DNA of 64,000 nucleotides from Lomentospora prolificans. Taxonomy: Eukaryota; Ascomycota; Sordariomycetes; Microascales; Microascaceae. Below are positions 31,872 to 42,800 of this stretch, one piece after another. The position numbers and the translations under genes are program-made. The stretch lies in assembly GCA_029532625.1 (NCBI GenBank), contig JARFXM010000009.1:186001-250000 (forward strand). The letters run 5' to 3'. A model generated the notes under the pieces. It had not been told where the DNA came from. It did not search any database and was given only the letters and a program-made list of their open reading frames with translations. Numbering within the stretch: position 1 is the first letter of the stretch; every line of letters begins with the position of its first letter.

Positions 31872-32750
31872 ATGGTTCGTCTTTCCTATTCATCTTCCCA
31901 CATTTTATTCTTGCTATATATGTCTACGCTAGCTTCCTCCGCTATGAACCCGCCTCTAATCGACGTGGTGCGGCCCATGCTCCTCGAGGCATCACACTGA
32001 GTCCAGTGTCTCCCTTTGCAAACGCTACCGAATCTGATGTCGATGAAGCGCAGAAGATTGTTTCAGACGCAATCGAGGAGATTATCCAAAAAAAATGCCG
32101 CTCGTTATGTCCATCCCATCAGGAACGGCTATAAGATGCCCCGCCATGATGCTGCCAATGCCAAAGGCGTAGCTCCGGCACCTTTGCTCAAGATTACCGA
32201 CAAGATATCTAAAGCAGCAGCTCTGGTTGCTGAAGTCCAGACGGCTAAGGAGTATAACGGCAGTGCTCTGATACGGCGATTGTGATGGCTCCCGCCTCCG
32301 ACAGGCCCGTATGGGAAACATTCCCAGGCACCTCTGGCATCATTCTGGACAATACTAGAATTGAGGGGGATATTGTGGACACTGATGGAAGATCATATCT
32401 CTCATCTGGGTACTACAAGCAGTGGACCCTCGGCGCTACTTATAAAGATGGCAAGAGGAAAGGAGCTGCTATATTCCTGCCAAGAAGACTTACTTGGAGG
32501 CCAAATCGATGGCCTGGAAGAAAGGGCCTACTTTGAGCGGAAGAAAAACCAATATGAGAACAAAAGACCCGAATATTTCGTCCACCTGAAGGACCTCGGA
32601 GCAAAAGGTATAACACCACCACATATTTAACTTTTCGACTTCTAGGCTAACAGACCTTTTATAGGCGACGGAATGTCTGATGATACCGTGGCTGTTCAAA
32701 AGGCCTTTGACATGTACAGCGATGGTTCCAAGATCATAAAGCTAACCTAG
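31872..32750 (+). pseudogene. GH55-type beta-1,3-glucanase remnant
   Basis: Begins with a signal-peptide-like start (MVRLSYSSSHILFLLYMSTL). Coding then shifts frame (NATESDVDEAQKIVSDAIEE), and shifts back at an A8 run near 32090 to NAARYVHPIRNGYKMPRHDA, matching the propeptide-like N-terminus of fungal GH55 or pectate-lyase-fold proteins. A stop at 32283-32285 follows. Next comes, in other frames, FPGTSGIILDNTRIEGDIVD, then RAYFERKKNQYENKRPEYFV and HLKDLGAKG, an intact intron (32608-32664, GCTAAC branch) and DGMSDDTVAVQKAF. HLKDLGAKGDG..DDT is the hallmark at the start of the second beta-helix half. The first catalytic half, roughly 350 residues, is missing, and so is everything after AFDMYSDGSKII. 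This is a rearranged dead gene. Confidence 0.7.
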
Positions 32751-34023
32751 TTTGGCATGCAGGTGTGGAGTCCGAGAGCAATACAAGAACCCAAGCGATT
32801 GACACTTACAGCCAGCTTCGCCTTGGAGCTAGGTTTCTCGATGTACGCGTGTACGCAGCGAGGAGCCATCCGAACGATGATGAGTGGAACTGGGAGGAAC
32901 GAGGCGAATTCGTCACCGCCCATCTTGCAAATGATTTCGACGAAGCCATTTTGCCAGTTGGAGGGACTGGAGAGTCTCTCTGGGAGCTGATTGACCATGT
33001 AAACTGGTAAGTCCTTCGCCCCTTCACCATAATGACGATATATTTCCCTTCTTTGCCTGGACTCACATTCGATCATTCTACGTTATTCATGTACCTGGGT
33101 GCCTCAGAGTCAGAAGCTAACATAGTACGTCAAGTTTCATCGAGGAGAACCCCGGAGAAGTAATCTTCCTCTGGATTCAGGGTCTCCTAGATTTCAAAGG
33201 TTACCAGGCCCAGTCGCCCAATTGGGACAATGCTACTGTCGATCGATTCTTTGATGAGCTGGAAAAATTAATAACCGTTGCCCCGGTCTCCAAGCCCCTT
33301 TCGAAACTGTCTACGAAATATTTCATGGACCGGAATGACGGCCGCGGATGTGTCCTTCCTATGATTGACGGGAAGTTACCCGAAGACGTCACCCACGAAA
33401 GGATAGAGTCCGGCATCTACAATAACCGACCCGGTCAGATACACCGAGTGAATAGGTGGACAGAGTCTCGGAACGAACGTCACTTGAATGAGAAGCAGCT
33501 AGAAGGTATCTGGGACCGAGCTCACAGAATTCCGGAAGATGACGAGAATGACGCATTTTTCGTGTCCAATTGGCAGATTACACCGAATGCGTTGGCAACC
33601 ACCGTATCACTCAAAACTTTTGCCCAGTATCGAGCCAATCCAACCCTATACTGGAAAGGATTTTCAGGCATGGACCCGACCCACTTCCCTACTATTATAT
33701 GGCAAGATTATATCGGCGTTTGGAAAAATTTCCAGGACTGGGATAATCTCAACGCAGAGCTCAAGATGTTCTGGTTGGGCCTTAATCTCTACTTGGCTAG
33801 TGAAAACTGTGCGATCAACGCTAACCAGCAACCGCTGTTACGGGGAGGAGCCAGTGATAAAAGCACAGTCTTCCACAGTTCAGCATGGAACGGTACTACG
33901 GTCTTTGCGAACGGCACCTTTGTTGAAAATCTCCCATTTGAACAGGACCCGTGGCGGGAGACCGTTCTTCGAAAAGGCACTAAATTTGCGAACGGAACCG
34001 TCGTCACGTCTGATATTCCCTAG
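32751..34023 (+). CDS. PLC-like phosphodiesterase, 5'-truncated
   Basis: Two exons (about 32751-33006 and 33126-34023) join at a GTAAGT..CTAACATAG intron. The frame starts abruptly inside an X-domain: ESNTRTQAIDTYSQLRLGAR, FLDVRVYAARSHPNDDEWNW, GEFVTAHLANDFDEAI, then SFIEENPGEVIFLWIQG and a long C-terminal part ending SDIP. Family members (bacterial and fungal PI-PLC-like phosphodiesterases) use two histidines; the second is plausibly the His of FVTAH, but the first, in the T-H-(D/N)-S motif before this point, is missing. Immediately upstream lies the GH55 remnant, so the 5' part was replaced by rearrangement. The remaining 380 codons are undamaged, so either the breakpoint is young or the start lies in an unrecognised exon. 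As it stands, the product would be inactive. Confidence 0.7.
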
Positions 34024-36288
34024 GGAACGACAGCCGAAGCCTAGACAGCTTTGATTAATGGATATTCGGCTTCGGACGCTGCGTGCGTGTCGAACTGAGC
34101 ACCCACAATAGCGTACAGGCCAAGGCAGTGACAGACCCTCTACGCTTCAAAGTCGTTGTCTCAGCGTTAGGGCGGGCAGCGGGTGGACGCGCGAAGTTGA
34201 GAGAGCGGTTTAAGAGCTCAGCCATCTCTTTGCGTACTCATTGTATTGGGGAGAGCCTATACCTAGAGTCCCATCTATTAGACTAGCGGAGTTGGTAAGG
34301 CATACTTCATGGTAAGTGGACCTGGCATATGCTGTCCATGTGAACAAACGATAGACCTCATCGAATCCATGGCTGCATTCCAGGTCTTAACCCTTCTAGT
34401 ATGATCATAAGACAGTATTCCAGGCATCAGGCCAGCCAGGCAGGACAGAAATGAGGCGCCTACTCTCGCCATGAAAGCCATCGTAGGCGCATAGCGACAT
34501 AGGCGTGACCGAGGTAGCTAAGGGCACTAGTATTAATCATTAATCCTCTAATACCCGATCCGCCCTCATTAAATGCTAAAGGCAATAAGCGTGCTATGCA
34601 TATCCTCGGCCAGGAGGCTATGACATTGGACTCCTCAAGAGAAATGGACAGTTACTAACGAAATTTCTGGTGACCCAGCTAGGTGTCATAGCCGGGGGGT
34701 CGTCCCCTCAACTGAGAAACAAATAATACCCTATGTTCACAAGCTGGTATTTTGACTGTATCTATACCAGTCTCTCCTACTTATATGAATTAGAGTACGT
34801 CGGCCTTATTCTAGGCTCCCATGTGCCCAAAAGTGGGCCTGTTTTGCGTTGCTCACCCATCAGCCGAGCTCAGCTTTCGCTCAGCCCCGACGATACCAAA
34901 GCTCAGCTTTGAATCTGAAAATGTGTTTTGGTGTGCGCACTTTTCGTCTGTGTTTCTGTTGGAATTCGAGTCCCGATAATTAAATCGAGACGGCGTTGGA
35001 GAGTGTCGCATGTCGCAGCTCAAAGTCTTGATATTGCGGAGCGATCCCCAAAAAACGAGCCGAGAGGCTCTCCGCTATTATATTGTGGAGCCCGCTGGCT
35101 GGCTTTGCAGTTCCTGGCCCGCCCGCCCGAACTCCTAAGCCTTATCGGGCCTTGGCGTACGTTTACCGCCGGCCAGGTCCCTGAGATAAAGTGATAGCGA
35201 GCCCGCAGGACCAGATCCGAGTCCGAAATACGAGATGTTGGCTGGCATTCTAGGTCACTGCTTTAATCTCGAAATGCTCCTGCACCAGTCACATTATCCA
35301 AATTGGCGAAATTGATGAGGTTTTGGAATGTGTTCCATCTCCAAATCTTCTCGATTGGTGCGATGCAAAAACTGGATAGGAGTGTCGCTGCCCGTAAATC
35401 TCGCATGAATTTGGTCAAGTCCGCGCTCATCACTGTCGTGGTTTTGCACTCCACGGTTACGGTATCAATGTGGAATCGAAGACAGTCGACGCTTGGGGAA
35501 GGAAGAACGAAACACAGTGGTGCAGACTCGCGGAAAGAGGAACCTTGCTTCCTCACTCCCAAAACAGCAGGCGCAGACAGCCCGAGGCTGGCATCAGCCC
35601 ACACAAGTGACGAAAGTGTTAAATGGGGAAAGGTAAGTGTCGTTGAAGCCCCTACGGGCAACGGGACAGATCTCTCAGCAATCAAATCCACTCTCAGCTT
35701 CTCAACTTCTCTCCCAGCTTTCTTATTTGGTCTCGGTGTTGACACGATGCAATCAGTCTCTCTTGCCGGTTTCAAAACAAGTCCGCCAACGATAGTCGGC
35801 ATTGTCTTCACTCTTCCGCTCGCCTCTCTTGTGTTGCATTTATGCTTCCATTCGATAGATAAGGATCATGCCTCCTCCGCGATGATCAGGACACCATTAA
35901 AGCACCACAGCAAAACCCCGACCAGATTGGCTGCGTCCCGACACTGCCAGGCATCGACATAAACTAAGCGAATGCTACCGTCGGACCGAAATACTGTACC
36001 GGCTCATTTAAACTGCTCGCTGCCACCATCGGTGAGGGGCAGTGCTGGTCTGCATACGCAGTGCGCGCTAACAGTAACCGAGTCGCACTGCCAACCTTCC
36101 CAGATCGTGGATGGCATCCCCCGCGATGCCAGCATACACAGCAGTTTTAGAATAAAAGGGACTGTGATCGACCGCCAAGAAACAATAGGCGCCACTGTCC
36201 CGTCGTCAGCCGTATTTTGAATGTCTGTTTCGCCGGCACGAATAGTTGCGCACGCGTGCATTTTCCCACAGACCTCTGAGCCAGCAAC
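34024..36288. other. Gene-poor region with ambiguous overlapping ORFs
   Basis: No recognisable gene. In 35263-35962 both strands stay open for more than 180 codons: the minus frame 35263-35811 (ends NFANLDNVTGAGAFRD) and the plus frame 35303-35962. The minus frame looks slightly more protein-like, but neither has a domain, and a further minus frame at 36004-36303 may belong with it. From 34030 to 34800 the sequence is decayed. The last 100 bp should contain the promoter of the HET-domain gene. Confidence 0.35.
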
Positions 36289-38903
36289 ATGAGCGATTCC
36301 CAAGGACTCGGTCTAGGCGACAATCACCGCGGCGCAACCATCTGCGCCGTCTGCCTCTCCATTCCCTTCGATCGCCTCCCGGCCGAAGAGGAAGCCGCAT
36401 ACCCCCACCATGCAACGCTCCAAGATCTAAGAGCCTCCGCTAGTAGATGCCCTCTCTGTGCGCTCCTTGTCCAATCCATTGACGAAGAGCAGGCACGGTT
36501 GGAGAATGAAGAAGAGAAGACCGGCGTCTTTCTGGGCGACTTGGCCTTTGGTCTACAGGGCCAGGGGTATGGGAATCCAGTCGTAGGATACGTACAATCG
36601 ATCCGACAGTTTCAAGACGTGCGGGTTGAATCGGATAGGAGAACGCTACTGGCTCGGGACTTGGGCCGGAATCAACCCGCCACGTTTGAGAATGTCCGGC
36701 TGGCACAATACGGCGTCGAGACCGGGAGACCAGCAAAGGTTGTACCCACGGGACGTGGGCTAGATCCGTCGGGCCGGCCGCACATATACGGAAACTGGTG
36801 GCTTCTTGACCAGCCCGACGAGAGAGATGGACCGGCAACAGAAAAGGATTATTATAGGTTACAGCTGATGGGCATCGGAGTACGACTGACAGAGACTCCG
36901 TCTCCTCATGCGTGTAAGCTGTATAACCGAAATGTCATCCACATAAGGGGCAGCAGCATCAGGCTTTTTACAGAAATTAGTACGCAATCCTAGTCGCTCC
37001 CTTCCCTTCCCAACCTCTCCATCTAACGAAGACCCAGACGATCCGTCCGCGCAGTACATACCCGGCAGAACCAGAGAACTCTTCAGCGGAAGCATCAAAA
37101 GCCGAGACCTCCTCCGATTCTGGGTCCATGCCTGCGACGCCGGCCACAAATGCCACCCAACAGAACCCCCCGCCCTCCCGACGCGAGTCCTCGATCTCGG
37201 GTCACCGCCAACCTTCGAGTCCGTTAAACTAGTCGAAACAAAGGGGGGAAAAGGCCAATACGTCGCCCTAAGTCACTCGTGGGGCGGCGTCGACATCCTC
37301 ACCACCAAGCGACAAACCCTCCAAGCCCACGCTGCCGGCATCCCCATCGGAAAACTTCCCCAAACCTTTCTCGACACTGTGCAAATTGCCACAGGTCTGG
37401 GCATCCGGTACGTCTGGATCGACTCCCTCTGCATCGTGCAGGACGACTTCGAGGACTGGGAGCGGGAAGCCCCACGCATGGCAGAAGTCTACAGCAACGC
37501 GTACCTGACCGTCTCCTCCTCGCACGCCCTCAACCCGACCGAGGGCTGCTTCCCCCGCTGGCGAATGTTCGAGTACATGCCCTCGGACAACCTGTCCACC
37601 GGCACCCGCGAAAAATGGAACCACCTCGACTTTGTGCCTCTTCCGACCTCCGTGTCCTTTCGACGCCCGTCCAAGCTCTTCCTGCACAAGGGCTGGCTGC
37701 CTCCTTCGGCTATAGAAGCCCCCACCGTATATCGCAACGGAAACTTTGGCAGCAAGCGAGACCCCATCGCGTCGGAGACCCTCAGCTCGCGCGCCTGGAC
37801 GCTCCAGGAGCGCCTCCTCTCCCCGCGCGTGCTTCACTTCGGCCGAGACCAGATGTTCTGGCAGTGCCAGAGCTGCTTCATAGCCGAGGACGGCACCCGC
37901 TTCAACCCGGCCATCTTCTCCCTCGACGCCGTCATCGAGACGCAGCGCGTGAACCCGGCCGACAAGAGCGCCGCCGTCTTCATGTCCTTCGTGCCTGAGG
38001 CTTCCATCCCCTCGCAGGAGGAAGGCCGCTTCAAGGGCGGCTGGCTGCATGTCGTCGCGGATTTCAGCAGGCGCCGCCTGACGTACGGAGACGACAAGCT
38101 GGCCGCCTTGTCCGGCTTGGCCAACATCATTGCCTCTAGGACCGGCGACACGTATATCTGCGGATTGTGGGAGCGCCACATCTACCAGGACCTCTGCTGG
38201 AAGGTTGACCGGTCGCCCGAGGTCGAGATAGAAATGAAGCTGTGGGACATGCGGCTCGAGCCTGACAGAGATATCAATACGCCGTACGACCAGGATATCG
38301 GTTTGGCTCTACGAGACGACTCAAAAGCCCTCGAGATGAAGAGAGTGCCGGGCCGCGCCCCCTCCCTGGTCCTGGGCGTCCATGGACGCCCCGCTATCCT
38401 TTCAGCAGATTCAAGGTGACAGGATCGTGGCAAAGTTGATAAACCACGAAGTCAAGCCATCCGGAAAAGACAAGTACGGCCGGGTCTCGTCCGGCTTCGT
38501 CGTCCTGCACGCACCGCTGCTGCCCCTAGAAGCCCGTGACTTGAAGGCGAGCTCCGACTGGATCCGCGATACCTTTGACAAGGAACACCCTTTGGAGACT
38601 CCCGTTCAGGTCTCGGTGGGCGGTGAAACGGCTGCCGGGTTCGCAGCTTTCGACCTCGAACGGTCGTTTCCCTGTTTCGCCCTCTTTCTAGACTCGGCTT
38701 ATGCCCTCGTGCTCGAGGCCACCAGCACACAGAAACAAGAGTTCCGGAGGATCGGCTTGGCCAAATTCATTCCTACGCAGAGCCAAGCCAATGAGTCCGT
38801 CACTTCAAGTAGCGCAGTAGCGGATGTTGTCTACAGTTCGCACGAGAAGGCTCAAGGACCCGTAAGACAAGATCACACAAGAACGCTCGTGAGAATAGTC
38901 TGA
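36289..38903 (+). pseudogene. HET-domain (heterokaryon incompatibility) gene with a +1 frameshift
   Basis: Exon 1 (36289-36979) encodes a Cys-containing N-terminal region (ICAVCLSIPF, CPLCALLVQSIDEEQ). After an intron (36980-37037, CTAAC branch) exon 2 carries the HET domain: YVALSHSWGGVDILTTKRQT, GIRYVWIDSLCIVQDDFEDW, PRMAEVYSNAYLTVSSSHAL, then SSRAWTLQERLLSPRVLHFG. At 38351-38372 the family motif RAPSWSWASMDAP is split: RAPS is in the first frame, WSWASMDAP in the next. One extra C in the run CCCTCCC (about 38358-38366) explains it. Without it about 850 residues would be encoded, ending at 38903; with it the protein stops at 38417-38419. HET proteins trigger cell death after fusion of unlike strains. 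Either a natural loss-of-function allele or a sequencing error; everything else is intact. Confidence 0.9.
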
Positions 38904-39829
38904 TCTACCCATCGAGCAACAATCCCAAACAGCCACATAGCAGGACAAACATGCATGACAAATGATCAATATAAAAAGTAGAGCTAATTCAACTTTACAT
39001 ACTCCATCTCCATAGCCATTCCCCCTGAGTTCGTCTTCCTCCCTCTCCTGATTTTCCCAAGCCTGTCATCCCATCGCCTGGCCTGGGCGGATCTCATAAT
39101 GTTCCCATTGTATGTGTGTCCATTCTCAAGCTCATTCACGACCGCCCTCCAAATATAGAGCACCAGGCCATTTCTGTCGCCTTTTGTCTCCGGGTTCCGT
39201 CATCATCTCTGCCAACCAGAAAAGGGGGAGGAAGAGTACAGGGAGACTTTTTTAGAAATTATATCCAAAAGAAGGGTAAGTAAAAGCAACAGATATAATA
39301 AAAAGAAAAGAAAAATAAGAAGAGGTATCAAAATAGTGATTCGAGACTGGGTTTCGTGCGGCAAGGTGGTATTTTATCCAAATCACATGGCATCAAGAAA
39401 GCGACAAATAGAAGCATAAGTGTAAAAAGAACAAATGAAACAAGAGGTAATCAGAAGAAGAGAATTTAGAATGAATCGAGAACAGAATGGGCCGTAAATC
39501 AAGCCCGATTGAACTCCGTCCGCCACCTTCGGGGCTTCGAATGCGATTCGTCATATCGAGGGGAATAGAAGCAAAACAGTGGCCGAGAAGAAATATCAAA
39601 GCTGTGGCGTGCCAAGCCCTCGTCGAAAGGGCCCAATTCGGAATCGCCTCAAGAGGCGGACGAGCTCTCAGAGCCAGTGGCCAAGTAATGCAGCCCTCTA
39701 ATCAAAACAGGTAGTCTCCCACCCAAATTCGCCATATGTATGTAGCAAGAAGGAAAAGTAAAACGTCGCACGTGCATCCGTCCCAAATACATTCGCTAGT
39801 CCTCCACTTCCACCGAGCTGCTGAACCGT
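38904..39829. other. 3' regions of HET gene and kinesin gene
   Basis: The two genes converge here. Rather AT-rich, with A/G-rich patches near 39240-39330; no protein-like frame. It presumably holds two 3' UTRs. Confidence 0.5.
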
Positions 39830-42800
39830 TTAGAAACAGTTGAGCGAGCCCTTCTTCTTCTTCTTCTTGTTGATGTCCCTCATCCTCTCCTCGAGGTGAG
39901 CCCTGGCAGCTTCGGCCGCCTGTCTCTTCTTCCGCTCTTCTTCGACGGCCTGCAAGCTCCACCTGTTGTCAGGTTGAGGCGTAGGCGCCGGTCTGTTCTG
40001 GATTTCCTTGAGCTCCGTTTCGAGCTCCTGCGCTCGCTTCCTCCAAGCATCGCAATCTGACTTGACCTTGTTCGACTGGCGTTCGAGGTCGCTGAGGGCC
40101 TCTTCGAGAGTAGCGGTGAGCTGCTTCTCGGCATCGAGGTGCTTCTCGATCGTCCTGATACGGGCCTCTTGATCATCCCGGATCTGCGAGATGGCGGCCA
40201 TGTTGTCCTTGCTCATCGGCCTTCCGGGCTGAGTAGGGCTACCAGGGGTAGCACCGGTAGACGGGCTACCAGCGATGCCGGGTAAAGGAGGTAACGGAAT
40301 AGCGGGAGGCGGCGAGGGGAGGGAAGCAACCGAAGAGCTCTTTCGGAGCTGCGAGTTCATAGAGTTGGAGCGCTTCATATGGTCGGGACTAGCAGAGCTA
40401 ATCTCATCAAACTTGGCCTGAATGAAAATGTCAATACTCATATCGAGGTCTGGGGGTCATGCATGATTCACAAAAACTAACCTGTAGCGCGGCATACTCC
40501 TCCCGAACAGCATCGAGCTCAGACAGCGCCCGAGCCCTAGCGGCGTTGGCTTCCTCCAGTTGGCTGTGACGCTCGCTCTGGAGAGTGGACAGGCGGTTGC
40601 TCGTAATTTGAGCCTGGTCAAAGTTTTGCTGTAGCTGTTCCTCCAGCTCCTCCACGAGTCGGGAGTGCTTCTTGTTCTTGAGGTCGAGCTCGTCCATCCT
40701 CTTCTTGAGCACGGCAAGGCGTCCGAGAACACCCTTGGACGTTCCGTTGGTCTGCTTCTCTTCGGGGCGGCCGAGCATCTCGTCAAGCGCCTTCTTAACC
40801 GTCTCGAGCTCGCCCATGACCTGGTCGTTGATGGAGGAGAGCTCGACGACGTTCATTTCAATCTCCGCCCTCTTTTTCTGCTCCTCGCCAAGGGCCTTCT
40901 GATCGGCAATGAGGTCTTCAATACGCTCGGTAATCTTGTCAACGCTGGTAGGTACACCGAGAGCGAAGGCAACTTGAGTCGCTACCTTCATTAGCTCTTC
41001 CCTGGCGTCGGTAAGCTCAGACTCGAGGGCCCGCACGCTCTCAACGTGCTCGTTCATGAGAACGGCTACCTGCTCTTCGTAGCTGCTCTGCTCCGAGGCC
41101 TTGAGGTCCTCAAGCTCCCTCGCGTGGCTAGCGTTGAGGGCCTGGAGTGCCTCCTGGTGGGACTTGGCGGCTGCCTCTAAGTCGCTGATCTTGACCTCCA
41201 GGTCCGCAACAAGTGCTTTATGTGCGGCAGCTTCGCTATTGGCAGCGTCGCGGGCCTTAACAGCCTCGTTAAGTTCCGCCCTGGTGACGGCATGAGCGGA
41301 CTCCAGCTCAGCAACCTTGGCGGCGTTGCTGTCGATCACGGCCTTATACTCGTTGAGTTCGATTTGAAGAGCGCTAACCATCTTCTGGTGCTTCTCCTCC
41401 ATCTCCTTAGAGGCTTCAGCGTCCGCAGCCTTGGACTGGCTCTCAGCGAGCTTGGCGTTGGCGTCAGCGAGCTGCGCCTCGACCTCGGCGATCGACTTCT
41501 GCATTCGCTCCTCGGTTGCCTTGAGGCTGTCAAGCGCAGCCTTGTGCTTCTCCTCCCAACCAGCGAGTTCTGACTCAAGAGACACAATCTTCTCTTCATG
41601 AGCGCGGCTAATTTCGTGGTTGTGAGTTTCATTGGCGTCTTCTTCCTTAAGAGATGCTCGAAGAGCCTCAATCTCTTCGGTCAACTCCCTTTCGCGAGCC
41701 TCCTGAGCCTCTCGCAGTGCCTTGAGCTGGCTTTCGCTCTGCTCAAGTTGATCCTTCAAGGCGGACACGACAGACATGTCCCTGGGAGTGGCCTGCAAAC
41801 TGGACCTCTCCCTAGTGAGGCCAGAGATGATAGCCATCTTAGTCTCCATCTCCTTACGGGCAGAAGCGATGTCCGCTTCGAGCTCCTGGATGCGTTCGGA
41901 TCGGGCGTGAAGCTCGTGCATAGCAGAGTTGAGATTGAGTTCGAAGTTCTGCATGGTGTCGGGGTCGCTCTCGAAGTTCTCGGCTGCAATATTCCTGAGA
42001 GAGGCAAACGACCGATGGGCGCGATCAATGATCATGACGTTTTGGCTAGACTTGCGGCGGATAACCGGGGTGTTGGTCCTGGGCGAAGAAGCCTCGGCAG
42101 CCTTTGCCTTGGACACCTCAGTCTTGAGCTCCTCGACTAAGTCGAGCGCCTCGTGGTGCTTAGATTCGAGCTCGGTATACTTGTCTGCCAGCTCGCGCTC
42201 AGCAGCTTCCTTTTCAGCAGCGAGAGCCTTTAGGCGCTCAAGTTCGGCAGGAAGGCCGTCATATTCGGCAGGTGACTGTTGCGACTGCTTGGCAGTCGCA
42301 GTCTCAGCGTCAGAGGTATCGACGGTAGCAGGCGATTCCATAGCGGACGACAGCTCGGAAGAGAGGGAGCGAGAAACTGAGAAGCGACCACTCTCCTTGG
42401 GGTCGCTCGAACGAGAGTCGGACATGAAGGAGTCGGGACGGGTGGTGGTTGGGGAAGTAACGGAGAGGACTGAGTCACGGATAGGGCGGTGGGGATGACG
42501 AGACTCATCGACCATGTCCTGGAGGTCGGCGATGCTGCGGAGAGCTTCCTCGTACTTGGAGTGCAGGCTATCATACTCGTGAAGGGTAGTCTCGTGCTCG
42601 ACACGGAGGTCCACGAGCTCTTGGGTCACAGCCTCAAGCTTATCGGCGACGAACTTGCTCTGAGCCGGGCTTTGAGGAGGATAGTCGTGGTTCTCGGCGG
42701 TGGGCTTGAGCGCGCTGCTGTCAGGAGTCTCAGTAGACTTCTCACGGGGGTTATCCCCGACTGTGCCTTGCTCCTCTTCCTCTTCGGCTTCGGCCTCAGC

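Noticed and set aside
39830..39870. Possible CaaX prenylation end on the kinesin
   Set aside because: The protein ends NCF with Cys second from the end, not fourth, so it is not a CaaX box despite the preceding lysine run.
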